DNA of 64,000 nucleotides from Fibrobacter sp. (lineage in GTDB: Bacteria; Fibrobacterota; Fibrobacteria; Fibrobacterales; Fibrobacteraceae): NCBI RefSeq assembly GCF_017545445.1, contig NZ_JAFWOM010000067.1, forward strand, positions 62,001 through 126,000, written 5' to 3'. Under the pieces are notes generated by a model. That model was not told the DNA's origin. It searched no databases and saw nothing but the letters and a program-made list of their open reading frames with translations. A program made the translations under genes and the position numbers. Positions 42,336 to 51,839 of the stretch are shown here, in pieces (position 1 is the stretch's first letter; each line of letters opens with the position of its first letter).

Positions 42336-43685
42336 ATGCAGAACGAAAACTCACAAGAAAAGATCAAGGGCAACCCGATTGCCCTTTTGCCCATCGCCGT
42401 GTTCCTGGTGCTTTATCTGGGGCTCGGCATCACGTTTGAATACGTCCTCAAGATCCCGATGGGATTTTACAACATCCCGATTGTCGCGGCGTTCCTGGTG
42501 GCAATTTTCGTGGCGTGCGTGCAGAACCGCAAACTGAATTTCGACCACAAGATGAACGTGATGGCGGGGGCGCTTGGCGACCGCAACATTTTCTTGATGA
42601 TTCTGATTTTCCTTTGTGCAGGCATTTTCGCGGGGATTCTCGGGCGTTCAAGCGCTTCGGCGGCGGCATACTTGCTCTTGAATTTCATTCCGGCGCAATT
42701 CGCGGTGGTGGTGCTGTTCGTTGTTGCGGCGTTCGTCTCTACGGCGATGGGTACGTCCGTGGGCACAATTGCGGTGGTCTCACCGATTGCTGTCGAGGTC
42801 GCTCAGATGGCGGGCTTTGGCGTCCCGTTCTGCGTAGCGACGGTGATTGGCGGCGCGATGTTTGGCGACAACTTGAGCTTTATTTCGGATACGACGATTG
42901 CGGCTACATCGACGCAGGGTTGCAAGATGAAGGACAAGTTCCGCGTGAACTTCCTAGTGGCAGCTCCAGCGGCACTTCTTGCGATTATCATTATCACGGC
43001 AATTTCTTTTGCAACTAAGGCTAATACGGTTGCCGAAAATTCCTACAATCTCGTACAACTTATTCCGTATGTTCTTGTGCTGGCGCTCGCGCTCACGGGT
43101 ATCAACGTTTTTGCGGTGTTGCTCATCGGCATTGTTGCGGCATCCATCATTATGGTGGGGTCCGGCACGCTTGATATGGTAGGCCTTTTGCAGAATATCG
43201 GGAACGGCATTTCGGGAATGTACGAAACAATTCTCGTGGCAGTCTTGGTGAGCGCCTTGTGCGGGCTCATCCGCATTCACGGCGGTTTTGCGGCTCTGTT
43301 AGACTTTATCCATAAAGTGTTCAAGGGACACCGCAGCGGTCAAGTGGGCGTCGGCCTCTTGGTGAGCGCACTTGACATTGCAACAGCAAACAACACGGTC
43401 GCTATCGTGATGGCAGGCCCGATTGCAAAGCAGATGGGCGACGAATACAGAATCTCGCCGAAAAAGACAGCTTCGCTCTTGGATATTTTCAGTTGCGTAG
43501 TGCAGGGCATTTTGCCATATGGTGCCCAGATGCTCGTAGCACTTGCGGCTATTTCGACGGCAATCCCGAACGCAAACATCAGCGCGTTTAACCTCATCCC
43601 CTATATGTTCTATCCGTTCTTGTTACTTGCCAGCGTACTTATATTCATTGCAATATCTCCACGCAAGAATAAGCCAACAATCTAG
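42336..43685 (+). CDS. NhaC-family Na+/H+ antiporter-like transporter
   Basis: 449 residues with about 11 membrane spans. NhaC signature stretches: IAAFLVAIFVA-type second span, AAFVSTAMGTSVGTIAVV, IGGAMFGDNLSFISDTTIAA, and DIATANNTVAIVMAGPIAK. Members exchange protons for sodium or for organic acids (malate/lactate in MleN). Which one applies here is unknown. First core gene after the accessory island; a weak terminator (43803-43830) follows. Confidence 0.88.
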   Translation: MQNENSQEKIKGNPIALLPIAVFLVLYLGLGITFEYVLKIPMGFYNIPIVAAFLVAIFVACVQNRKLNFDHKMNVMAGALGDRNIFLMILIFLCAGIFAGILGRSSASAAAYLLLNFIPAQFAVVVLFVVAAFVSTAMGTSVGTIAVVSPIAVEVAQMAGFGVPFCVATVIGGAMFGDNLSFISDTTIAATSTQGCKMKDKFRVNFLVAAPAALLAIIIITAISFATKANTVAENSYNLVQLIPYVLVLALALTGINVFAVLLIGIVAASIIMVGSGTLDMVGLLQNIGNGISGMYETILVAVLVSALCGLIRIHGGFAALLDFIHKVFKGHRSGQVGVGLLVSALDIATANNTVAIVMAGPIAKQMGDEYRISPKKTASLLDIFSCVVQGILPYGAQMLVALAAISTAIPNANISAFNLIPYMFYPFLLLASVLIFIAISPRKNKPTI

Positions 43686-43802
43686 GTGAACGCAGCCTCC
43701 CCCATGTATTCCAAATTTTTTCGCGCGGCACTTGTCTGCGCAATTTTCATTTTGTAGTTTAACTCAAAAGATAGCGGGAACAAATCGTTCCCCTAATTAG
43801 AT

Positions 43803-43830
43803 GCTGCCCACTCTAGGCAGCTATTTTATT
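43803..43830 (+). terminator. Probable terminator of the NhaC gene
   Basis: GCTGCC / GGCAGC stem followed by TATTTTATT. Short T-tract, so efficiency is uncertain. Confidence 0.55.
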
Positions 43831-43950
43831 ACAAATTAATTTTTATTCTAAACTAAATTATACAATTACTACTCTGTGTAAACTTTACTTTGTAATTTAA
43901 GCAATAGAGACAGTTGTTCGTCTCTAAAAATCAAGTAACAGGAGGCAATC

Positions 43951-44394
43951 ATGAAAACCATCAAGATAATGATGGCCGTAACGCTTGCGGTTATGGTCAC
44001 CTCATCATTCGCAGCAAAAGTCGTTAAATCAAAACGGGGCGACCTCGATGTCACATCTCATAAAGATGGTGGCTCTGTAGTCTGCACGGCTAACTTCAAC
44101 GACGAACTTACGATTCTCAGCGAAACCGACACAAAAGTTTTCGTCAAAGGCAATTGCGGAAAAGGCTGGGTCGAAAAATCCAAAGTTGAATATGTTGCCA
44201 AAGGGCCTGGTGACAAATCATTAGTGCTCGACAGCATCGGTATTGAAGCTTGGATCGACAACCCGAGTGCCATATTCGTGTTGGAAAACAACGGTATCGA
44301 TTTTGAAGGAGTCGATATCAATCGTGACTTCAGGGAATACTTGACTTACACGATGGACCGCGAGCAAACCGAAATGCGCAACGGCGAAAACTAA
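43951..44394 (+). CDS. Small exported SH3-like protein
   Basis: 147 residues. Signal peptide (MMAVTLAVMVTSSFAA), then an SH3-like stretch at about 25-72 (LTILSETDTKVFVKGNCGKG followed by WVEKSKVEYV), then an acidic tail of unknown fold (GIDFEGVDINRDFREYL). Bacterial SH3 domains in exported proteins often bind peptidoglycan or mediate contacts. ACAGGAGG lies before the ATG and a strong terminator follows, so it is transcribed alone. Confidence 0.72.
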   Translation: MKTIKIMMAVTLAVMVTSSFAAKVVKSKRGDLDVTSHKDGGSVVCTANFNDELTILSETDTKVFVKGNCGKGWVEKSKVEYVAKGPGDKSLVLDSIGIEAWIDNPSAIFVLENNGIDFEGVDINRDFREYLTYTMDREQTEMRNGEN

Positions 44395-44420
44395 TAAAGT
44401 AAATTCGTTCAACCATCAAC

Positions 44421-44451
44421 CGCTGCCTCATCATTTGGGGCAGCGTTTTTT
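44421..44451 (+). terminator. Rho-independent terminator
   Basis: CGCTGCC / GGCAGCG stem of 7 followed by TTTTTT. Confidence 0.9.
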
Positions 44452-44460
44452 GTGATAACA

Positions 44461-44505
44461 ATCAACTAATGACCAACGACTAACGACCAACAACGAATAC
44501 CCAAC
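44461..44505. repeat. Heptamer array (ACYAACG type)
   Basis: Units ACTAATG, ACCAACG, ACTAACG, ACCAACA, ACGAATA with 7-base period, between the terminator and the UDP-glucose dehydrogenase gene. Confidence 0.75.
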
Positions 44506-44595
44506 ATTTACAGTCCAACTGCAAGCCACCTTTTTATCATTTTATTACATTTTTCGTCGATTTAACAAAACAGACATTTCATCAAGGATTTCTTT

Positions 44596-45915
44596 ATGAA
44601 TATTGCAATTGTTGGAACGGGTTATGTGGGTCTCGTAAGTGGCACATGCTTTGCCGAAATGGGCGTAAACGTCACTTGCGTTGATGTGAACCAAGCTAAG
44701 ATCGAATCGCTCCAGAAAGGTGAAATTCCCATATATGAACCGGGTCTCGACGAAATGGTTCTTAGGAACCAGCGTGAAGGCCGCTTGAAATTTACGACGG
44801 ACCTCGCTAGCATCCTTGACGATGTGGAAATGGTTTTCAGCGCCGTGGGCACGCCTCCAGACGAAGATGGTTCCGCAGACTTGCAGTATGTGCTCGCCGT
44901 GGCACGCACGTTCGGCCAAAACATCAAGAAATACACTGTTCTCGTGACGAAATCGACGGTTCCGGTCGGCACAGCCAAGAAGGTCAAGGCCGCCATCCAG
45001 GAAGAACTCGACAAGCGTGGCGTGAACGTTCCGTTTGACGTGGCCAGCAACCCGGAATTCCTCAAGGAAGGTTCCGCTATCACGGACTTCATGAAGCCGG
45101 ACCGCGTTGTCGTGGGTGTCGAAAGCGAACAGGCGAAGGAACTCATGACCCGCCTCTACCGCCCGATGATGCTCAATAACTTCCGCGTGATTTTCACGGA
45201 CATCCCGAGCGCCGAAATGATCAAGTACGCTGCGAACTCCATGCTCGCGACCCGCATCAGCTTCATGAACGACATCGCGAACCTCTGCGAACTCGTGGGC
45301 GCAGACGTGAACATGGTCCGCAAGGGCATCGGTAGCGACACCCGTATCGGTAGCAAATTCCTCTATCCGGGCTGCGGCTACGGTGGAAGCTGCTTCCCGA
45401 AAGACGTGAAGGCCCTCATCAAGACCGCCGAAAAGAACGGCTACAAGATGGGCGTTCTCAAGGCAGTCGAAGACGTGAACGAATACCAGAAAACAGTTCT
45501 TTTCAACAAGCTCGCGAAGCGCTTTGGCGGCGAAGCTAACCTCAAGGGCAAGACGATTGCCATGTGGGGTCTCGCGTTCAAGCCGGAAACCGACGACATG
45601 CGCGAAGCGACCGCCCTCGTGCTTATCGACAAGCTCACGAAGGCCGGTGCTACGGTCCGCGTATTTGACCCGGTCGCCATGAACGAATGCAAGCGCCGCG
45701 TGGGCGACATCGTCACCTACTGCAAAGACATGTACGAAGCATTGCTCGATGCCGACGCCTTGCTGCTCGTGACCGAATGGAAGCAGTTCCGCATGCCGAG
45801 CTTCGGCGTGATGAAGAAGTCCATGAAGAATGCCCTCATCATCGATGGCCGCAACATCTACGACGCGAAGGAACTCGCCGAAGCAGGTTTTGAATACAGC
45901 GCTATCGGTTGCTAA
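44596..45915 (+). CDS. ugd: UDP-glucose 6-dehydrogenase
   Basis: 439 residues of the UDP-glucose/GDP-mannose dehydrogenase family. NAD-binding IAIVGTGYVGLVSG, FSAVGTPPDEDGSADL, ASNPEFLKEGSAI, the central AANSMLATRISFMNDIANLC, and the catalytic Cys in GCGYGGSCFPKD near 262. It oxidises UDP-glucose to UDP-glucuronate. The adjoining UDP-glucuronate epimerase supports this over GDP-mannose. GC-rich codons, like core genes, unlike the transferases downstream. Confidence 0.93.
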   Translation: MNIAIVGTGYVGLVSGTCFAEMGVNVTCVDVNQAKIESLQKGEIPIYEPGLDEMVLRNQREGRLKFTTDLASILDDVEMVFSAVGTPPDEDGSADLQYVLAVARTFGQNIKKYTVLVTKSTVPVGTAKKVKAAIQEELDKRGVNVPFDVASNPEFLKEGSAITDFMKPDRVVVGVESEQAKELMTRLYRPMMLNNFRVIFTDIPSAEMIKYAANSMLATRISFMNDIANLCELVGADVNMVRKGIGSDTRIGSKFLYPGCGYGGSCFPKDVKALIKTAEKNGYKMGVLKAVEDVNEYQKTVLFNKLAKRFGGEANLKGKTIAMWGLAFKPETDDMREATALVLIDKLTKAGATVRVFDPVAMNECKRRVGDIVTYCKDMYEALLDADALLLVTEWKQFRMPSFGVMKKSMKNALIIDGRNIYDAKELAEAGFEYSAIGC

Positions 45916-45938
45916 GGTTTCGACGCTAAGGAAAAATC

Positions 45939-47015
45939 ATGCTGGACCAAAACGTTAATCTCAACGGGAAAGCCGTTCTCGTCACGGGGGCCGCAGGCTT
46001 TATCGGTTGCAATCTCTGCAAGAAGTTGCTGAGCGATTACAACTGCGCAGAACTCGTCGGGCTTGATTCCATCACCGACTACTACGACGTGAACATCAAG
46101 TACGAACGCCTCAAAGAAATCGAAGCACTCGCAACCTCGACTGGCAAAAAATGGACTTTCGTCAAAGCGAACCTCGCGGACAAAGTGGAAATTGACAATT
46201 TGTTCGAGAAGTATCATTTCGCGGTGGTCGTGAACCTCGCGGCCCAAGCTGGCGTTCGCTATTCCATCACGAACCCGGATGCCTACATTCAGAGTAACCT
46301 CATCGGCTTCTACAACATTCTCGAAGCATGCAGGCATTTTGAAGTCGAGCATCTCGTGTATGCAAGTTCCTCCAGCGTGTATGGCAGCAACAAGAAAATT
46401 CCGTATTCCACCGACGACAAGGTCGATAATCCGGTTTCGCTGTACGCCGCCACCAAAAAGAGTAACGAGCTCATGGCTCACGCTTACAGCAAACTCTACA
46501 ACATCCCGAGCACGGGGCTTCGCTTCTTTACCGTGTATGGTCCTGCGGGCCGCCCGGACATGGCCTACTTCGGCTTTACAAACAAGCTTAAAGCCGGCAA
46601 GACCATCCAGATTTTCAATTTCGGCAAGTGCAAGCGCGACTTCACCTACGTCGATGATATCGTCGAAGGCGTTGTCCGTGTGATGCAGCACGCCCCCGAA
46701 AAGAAAAACGGCGAAGACGGACTCCCGTTGCCGCCTTACAAAGTCTATAACATCGGCAACAACCACCCGGAAAACTTGCTCGACTTCGTGACGATTCTGC
46801 AAGAAGAGCTCGTCCGTGCGCATGTGCTCCCTGCCGACTACGACTTCGAAGCCCACAAGGAGCTCGTGCCGATGCAGCCCGGCGACGTGCCAGTGACCTA
46901 CGCCGACACGACCGCATTGGAACAGGATTTCGGTTTTAAGCCCGCCACGCCGCTCCGCGAAGGGTTAAGGAAATTCGCAGAATGGTACGCCAAGTATTAC
47001 AAAACCGAAGCCTAA
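45939..47015 (+). CDS. UDP-glucuronate 4-epimerase-like NAD-dependent epimerase
   Basis: 358 residues of the extended short-chain dehydrogenase type. NAD site VTGAAGFIGCNLCKKLL, LAAQAGVRYS, active-site Ser/Tyr/Lys in YASSSSVYG and YAATKKSNE, then GLRFFTVYGPAGRPDMA, a sequence typical of CapI/LspL-type UDP-glucuronate 4-epimerases giving UDP-galacturonate. 23 bases after the dehydrogenase stop, so one transcript; a terminator at 47070 ends the pair. Confidence 0.9.
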   Translation: MLDQNVNLNGKAVLVTGAAGFIGCNLCKKLLSDYNCAELVGLDSITDYYDVNIKYERLKEIEALATSTGKKWTFVKANLADKVEIDNLFEKYHFAVVVNLAAQAGVRYSITNPDAYIQSNLIGFYNILEACRHFEVEHLVYASSSSVYGSNKKIPYSTDDKVDNPVSLYAATKKSNELMAHAYSKLYNIPSTGLRFFTVYGPAGRPDMAYFGFTNKLKAGKTIQIFNFGKCKRDFTYVDDIVEGVVRVMQHAPEKKNGEDGLPLPPYKVYNIGNNHPENLLDFVTILQEELVRAHVLPADYDFEAHKELVPMQPGDVPVTYADTTALEQDFGFKPATPLREGLRKFAEWYAKYYKTEA

Positions 47016-47069
47016 TAGTGTAGGACTTTATTCACAAAAAATAAGGCTTCTTTTACTAGAAACTGTATA

Positions 47070-47101
47070 TGTCGCATTCTCCCCGAATGCGGCATTTTTT
47101 T
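47070..47101 (+). terminator. Terminator after the epimerase gene
   Basis: GTCGCATTC / GAATGCGGC stem (one G-T pair) followed by a run of seven T. Confidence 0.85.
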
Positions 47102-47179
47102 GCAAAATTTGGGAACAAAAAAAGAACACAACAACAATTTAATAGAAAAAAATCAACAATAATTGAATTTTTTACAATA

Positions 47180-47256
47180 CAAGTAATACTATATTATAGT
47201 AGGGGGTGTTAGGATTAGGAGAAAGCGCAAATCATTCATTTCAAGGTTTGCGTTTT
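47180..47256 (+). promoter_or_regulatory. Promoter and leader hairpin of the polysaccharide operon
   Basis: TTACAA, 17 bases, TATAGT gives a plausible promoter near 47181-47209. The leader then holds CGCAAA (47226-47231) and TTTGCG (47247-47252) followed by TTTT, a weak terminator-like hairpin ~30 bases before the first start codon; an attenuation role is possible. Confidence 0.45.
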
Positions 47257-47285
47257 GAAGAGGTTTGACTATCGGAATTTCACAC

Positions 47286-48401
47286 GTGAAAAAAGTACTG
47301 CATATATCAAAATACTACTATCCCTTTATCGGAGGCATAGAACAAGTCGCAAGAGATGTTGTGCGCGCATTACAGGGAAAATTTGAGCAAAAGGTTCTTT
47401 GTTTCGGTCACGAAAAAAACGAAAATCCGACGATAATTGACAACGTCGAAGTTATTCGGTGTAAATGCCAATGCAAAATTTTCTCCCAGTCCATCTCTTT
47501 GGAAATGAATTGGAGATTTAAGGACTTGCTAGTATATTTCAAGCCCGATTATATCATATTTCATTATCCGAATCCTTTTTTCGCAAGCATTCTGCTGCGG
47601 AACATTCCTAAAGAAACCAAGCTCATCCTTTATTGGCATCTGGATATCATCCGCCAAAAAATCCTAGGTAAGATTTTCCATTTCCAGAACATGGCTTTGC
47701 TGAAGCGAGCCGACAAGATCATAGCCACAAGCCCAAACTATATCGATGGAAGCAAGTACTTATCCAAATTCAAGTCTAAATGCGTCATCATCCCTAATTG
47801 CATAGACGAAACCCGTTTGACGCAAACATCCAAAGCAAAAGAAATTGCAGAAAAAATCAAACAAGAAAATATGGGCAAGACCATTTGCCTGTCCGTCGGT
47901 CGTCTGGTCCCCTATAAAGGGTTCAACTATTTAATTAAATCGGCCCAAAAACTCGACAATCATTACATTTTCTATATCATCGGTGACGGGGAACAGAAAA
48001 AAGCATTGCAACGGCAAAGCAAAAATTGCCCCTCCGTAAAGTTTCTCGGAAAATTAACAGATGACGAACTAAAAGCCTATTACATTGCGGCAGACATTTT
48101 CTGTTTTTCCTCCATCACAAAAAACGAAGCATTTGGAATCGCGCTTGCAGAAGCCATGTATTTCGGTCTCCCAACCGTCACATACACAATTCCCGGAAGC
48201 GGCGTAAACTACGTATCTCTAAACGGAGAAACGGGATTGGAAGTCCCCAATCGAGATACGGTAGCATTTGCAAACGCCATTAAAGAACTATCAAGTACGG
48301 ACAAGAAAAATTATTACGGTCCCAAAGCTTATTTGCGAATCATGGAAAAATTCCTTTTCAATCAATTTAAAAGCAACCTGGCAACCGTGATGGCAGAATA
48401 G
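47286..48401 (+). CDS. GT4-family glycosyltransferase
   Basis: 371 residues from GTG 47286 (GGAA upstream); the frame is open to a TTG at 47265. GT-B fold: donor-side GGIEQVARDVVRAL at the N-terminus, linker CLSVGRLVPYKGFNYL, and the C-terminal nucleotide-sugar site FGIALAEAMYFGLPTV with its E-x7-E pattern. It adds a sugar to a lipid-linked repeat unit in the cytosol; donor and acceptor unknown. First of seven closely packed AT-rich genes. Confidence 0.9.
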   Translation: MKKVLHISKYYYPFIGGIEQVARDVVRALQGKFEQKVLCFGHEKNENPTIIDNVEVIRCKCQCKIFSQSISLEMNWRFKDLLVYFKPDYIIFHYPNPFFASILLRNIPKETKLILYWHLDIIRQKILGKIFHFQNMALLKRADKIIATSPNYIDGSKYLSKFKSKCVIIPNCIDETRLTQTSKAKEIAEKIKQENMGKTICLSVGRLVPYKGFNYLIKSAQKLDNHYIFYIIGDGEQKKALQRQSKNCPSVKFLGKLTDDELKAYYIAADIFCFSSITKNEAFGIALAEAMYFGLPTVTYTIPGSGVNYVSLNGETGLEVPNRDTVAFANAIKELSSTDKKNYYGPKAYLRIMEKFLFNQFKSNLATVMAE

Positions 48402-48403
48402 CT

Positions 48404-49474
48404 ATGATTGCAGTAAACGCAAGGTTTCTTACACAGCCCATCACCGGAGTCCAGCGATTCGCCCTTGAAATATCAAGAGGGTTACAATTACTTTGCAATA
48501 AAAACGAAATTAAATTTTTCGCACCGCATAACATTTTACAAGAAGCGGAAGCCAATGAGTTCGACGTAGAAATCATTGGCTCACATACTGGGCATTTGTG
48601 GGAACAGTTCGACTTGCCCCAGCATCTCAAGAAAAAAGGAAGCCCACTCCTTTTAAATTTTTGTAACACTGCACCCGTTTTTTACAGCAACAAAATCTCT
48701 ACACTGCACGATATCACATACATCCGTTTTCCAAAGACCTACTCGATAGCTTTTCGCTTGTTTTATCAAGCCATCATCCCACGAGTACTTAAATCAAGCA
48801 AGCATGTTTTTACAGTCAGCGAATTTTCAAAGAAAGAAATTTGCAACTATTATCATCTTTTAGATGAAAAAATCACTGTTGTTCACAACGCTGTCAACGA
48901 CAGTTTCCATCCACAGTCAAACGAAAAATTAACCAAAGAAAATTACTTGCTTGCAGTTTCATCGGTAAAGGAAAGCAAGAATTTCGAGATGATCGTGAAA
49001 GCTTTCGAAGGTGTTTCCAAAGAAATGGGCAACCTCAAGCTTTTTATTGTAGGCGATTTGAAAAGTGGAAGTTTTTCAAGCATAAACTTGGATACATTAA
49101 CAAGCAACCCCAAAATAAAGTTGCTTGGGCGCGTAAGCGATGCCGAACTCGTAGAGCTTTACTCGAACGCCATCGCATTCCTGTTTCCGTCTCTGTACGA
49201 GGGATTCGGTATTCCCGTCCTAGAAGCACAAGCATGCCACTGCCCCGTGATAGCCTCCAATGCGGCATCCATGCCGGAGGTTCTCGCCAATTCTGCGGAC
49301 TTAGTCCATCCGCACAACATCGATGATTGGATTCAAGCAATTTACAACCTCGTAAAAAACACAGAACACAGAAACCAATTAATAGAATCGGGCATACGCA
49401 ACATCAGCCGATTTTCTTGGAATCAAAGCGCAAATAAAGTATTCAATAACATTATCGAAGGAATGCAGAAATGA
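48404..49474 (+). CDS. GT4-family glycosyltransferase (second)
   Basis: 356 residues. Start MIAVNARFLTQPITGVQRFA has the Gly-rich acceptor loop (TGVQRFA) of mannosyl- or rhamnosyl-type GT4 enzymes; HDITYIRFPKTY, TVSEFSKKEI, and the donor site SLYEGFGIPVLEAQACHCPV complete the pattern. Two bases after the previous gene and overlapping the next by ATGA. Sugar specificity unknown. Confidence 0.9.
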   Translation: MIAVNARFLTQPITGVQRFALEISRGLQLLCNKNEIKFFAPHNILQEAEANEFDVEIIGSHTGHLWEQFDLPQHLKKKGSPLLLNFCNTAPVFYSNKISTLHDITYIRFPKTYSIAFRLFYQAIIPRVLKSSKHVFTVSEFSKKEICNYYHLLDEKITVVHNAVNDSFHPQSNEKLTKENYLLAVSSVKESKNFEMIVKAFEGVSKEMGNLKLFIVGDLKSGSFSSINLDTLTSNPKIKLLGRVSDAELVELYSNAIAFLFPSLYEGFGIPVLEAQACHCPVIASNAASMPEVLANSADLVHPHNIDDWIQAIYNLVKNTEHRNQLIESGIRNISRFSWNQSANKVFNNIIEGMQK

Positions 49475-50757
49475 GCGCCCTTGCAATAACACCTTTCGGC
49501 ATCATTTACATCGTCTGCGCAATCATTGCTTTTTGCCGGTCATACCAAGCAGTCGCAGCACTTTTTGCTTTTTCCTACCTGTTTCAAACAACAGCTGTAT
49601 TTTCTATCGGCAACACGGGATTCATGCCTTATCTCATTGCTCCGATACTTCTCATCATCAAGGGACTCCACCTCAAGAAAGAAGTTCCGCAAGATGTGAA
49701 GAATATACAAACAATGTCGTTCATTTTCATTGCGTTTATCATCATACAATCCTTTTTTGCAAAATACTTCTTTGAAGGGAATGTCATGGTTTATGAGCAA
49801 GGCGGCATGGAAACCGCAATTGCCAAAGGAATGGTGCCGTATCATTTTTCAATGAAACAATGCATTCAATGGATTTACCTTATGCTAAACATGGGTGGAC
49901 TTATTTCCATCATAAAACACAAAAATTACTTAAAGAAAAACTTTTCAAGGAACCTGACAAAAAGATCCATCATATTCATCGTCGTTATCGGGATATGGAA
50001 ATATATTGCCGATAATTTTGGAGGATGGTTCCCCGAAACATTCTTCTTCAACAACACCTCTTATGATCTTGGCAACTTATCTCAATCCGTAGGCGGAAAA
50101 CTGAGATTTACCTCTCTATTTATCGAAGCCTCCATTTGCGGGTTGTTTTTGGCCGTTTTTTGGTGGAATGTTTTTTATTTAAAAATAAAGAACAAGGCCA
50201 TTATTCTAACAGTTATTCTCATCTGTTTGCTGCTCACCGTAGCCTCGACAGGTTTTTTCGGCATACTCTTTGGATTCTTGATTTACCTCATAACAAAACG
50301 TAACGTAAAATTCATCATCACATTAATCGTAATGGGAGCAATCCTTTACTGGACCGCACTTCAACTAAATTTGCTGGACGTCGTTTACGACATGACCATT
50401 TATAAAACAAGTTCCGAATCAGCCGAAGTCAGAACCCAAATCATGATGTCTGGTTTAAAAATTTTTAAAGAAACGAGCGGCTGCGGTATTGGATTAGGAG
50501 CATCAAACGGCTCGGGACTTGCATTAACGCTTTTAGGACAAATCGGTATTTTAGGGTGCGCCTTGTTTATAGGCTGGCTATTCTTTATCATAAAATATTT
50601 AAAAAGAAGAAAAATAAAAATGCAATTGAGCCTTTGGGTAATTCTATTTGGCATGTGCACCTCTGTAGGATATTTATCGTTCTCTATTTTCTGGTTAGAA
50701 CTCGTTATCATTTGCTGTATGCAATCTAATACCATCGACAACAAAACAACCTCGTAA
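49471..50757 (+). CDS. Wzy-like O-antigen/capsule polymerase
   Basis: 428 residues with about ten hydrophobic spans and a larger periplasmic loop around 110-180, plus TSSESAEVRTQIMMSGLKIF near 310-330, which matches the E-x-R-x-x-x-(W/S)-x-G pattern of O-antigen ligase/polymerase proteins. It would join repeat units outside the inner membrane. Wzy proteins are poorly conserved, so the call rests on topology and place between transferases and flippase. Overlaps the preceding stop. Confidence 0.78.
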   Translation: MSALAITPFGIIYIVCAIIAFCRSYQAVAALFAFSYLFQTTAVFSIGNTGFMPYLIAPILLIIKGLHLKKEVPQDVKNIQTMSFIFIAFIIIQSFFAKYFFEGNVMVYEQGGMETAIAKGMVPYHFSMKQCIQWIYLMLNMGGLISIIKHKNYLKKNFSRNLTKRSIIFIVVIGIWKYIADNFGGWFPETFFFNNTSYDLGNLSQSVGGKLRFTSLFIEASICGLFLAVFWWNVFYLKIKNKAIILTVILICLLLTVASTGFFGILFGFLIYLITKRNVKFIITLIVMGAILYWTALQLNLLDVVYDMTIYKTSSESAEVRTQIMMSGLKIFKETSGCGIGLGASNGSGLALTLLGQIGILGCALFIGWLFFIIKYLKRRKIKMQLSLWVILFGMCTSVGYLSFSIFWLELVIICCMQSNTIDNKTTS

Positions 50758-50758
50758 A

Positions 50759-51835
50759 ATGAAAATTCTTTTTGTTATTCGTGACATGATTATTGGTGGT
50801 GCAGGCAAGCAACTTGCATTGACTGCAAACGCATTGTTGCAAAAAGGTCATGATATCTATATTTATTCGTACTTCGGCGGCGATTGCAAACATTATTTAC
50901 ATCCGACCGTAACATATATCGCCCAAGACCCAGTTCCTAGCACCAAATTAAAAGAATACCTTTTCTCCGTCCCGAACATTCGTAAGCAAATGAAAAAAAT
51001 AAAGCCAGATATTGCAATATCCTGGCGATGCAATGCAGGCTGTTTCACAGTGCTTGCAGCTTTAGGTTTGCCATTAAAAACAATTTTCAGCGAAAGAAGC
51101 GACCCCTATACAGAGACTTCTTTTCTTCTAAAAATTTCTGCTTTCATATGTAATTTTTCTAATGGAGGCGTATTCCAAACAGAAGCCGTACAAAAATATT
51201 ATAAACGCTTAAGTTCTCGAAGCGTCGTTATTCACAACCCGTTCGACAAAAAAATTCAAAATCTTGCGCCCATTTCATTCGCAAATAGAAAAAAAGAAAT
51301 CGTGCATATCGCAAGAATGATGATCGTGCAAAAACGTCAAGATGTCATGTTAAAAGCCTTCAAGATTTTTTTACAAAAGCATCCCGATTATACTTTGTCT
51401 TTTTACGGAAGTGGGCCAGATTTTGAAAAAATCCGTTCGCTAGCACAGACGCTTAATATCGAAAGCAACGTTATATTCCATGGAGATGTAGTCGATGTCG
51501 CCAATAAAATTGGAAATACAAAAATGCTAGTTCTAACGTCGGACTACGAAGGCATTCCAAACGTCATAATGGAAGCATTTGCAATGGAAGTTCCTGTAGT
51601 ATCCACAGACTGTAGCCCGGGAGGCGCCCGCGTCCTCATCAATGACGGGAAAAACGGATTCATCGTTCCCGTCGGTAACGCTTCCGCCATTGCCGAAAAA
51701 ATGGACCAACTCATAGAATTCGAAAAAATATCAGAAGAATTCATTTTGAACGGCAAAGAAAAATTAAAAGAGTTCAAAGCCCAGCCGATATTTGACAAAT
51801 GGAATCATTTTTTAGAAGAAATAAAAAGGAGATAG
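50759..51835 (+). CDS. GT4-family glycosyltransferase (third)
   Basis: 358 residues. N-terminal IGGAGKQLALTANALLQKGH, central VHIARMMIVQKRQDVMLKAF, donor site SDYEGIPNVIMEAFAMEVPV and PGGARVLINDGKNGFIVP: a textbook GT4 layout, close to alpha-1,4-N-acetylgalactosaminyl or glucosyl transferases of capsule loci. One base after the polymerase stop. Specificity unknown. Confidence 0.9.
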   Translation: MKILFVIRDMIIGGAGKQLALTANALLQKGHDIYIYSYFGGDCKHYLHPTVTYIAQDPVPSTKLKEYLFSVPNIRKQMKKIKPDIAISWRCNAGCFTVLAALGLPLKTIFSERSDPYTETSFLLKISAFICNFSNGGVFQTEAVQKYYKRLSSRSVVIHNPFDKKIQNLAPISFANRKKEIVHIARMMIVQKRQDVMLKAFKIFLQKHPDYTLSFYGSGPDFEKIRSLAQTLNIESNVIFHGDVVDVANKIGNTKMLVLTSDYEGIPNVIMEAFAMEVPVVSTDCSPGGARVLINDGKNGFIVPVGNASAIAEKMDQLIEFEKISEEFILNGKEKLKEFKAQPIFDKWNHFLEEIKRR

Positions 51836-51839
51836 AAAC

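Noticed and set aside
45912..46856. Long open frame opposite the epimerase gene (314 codons)
   Set aside because: Antisense to a well-defined epimerase; no ribosome site or motif.
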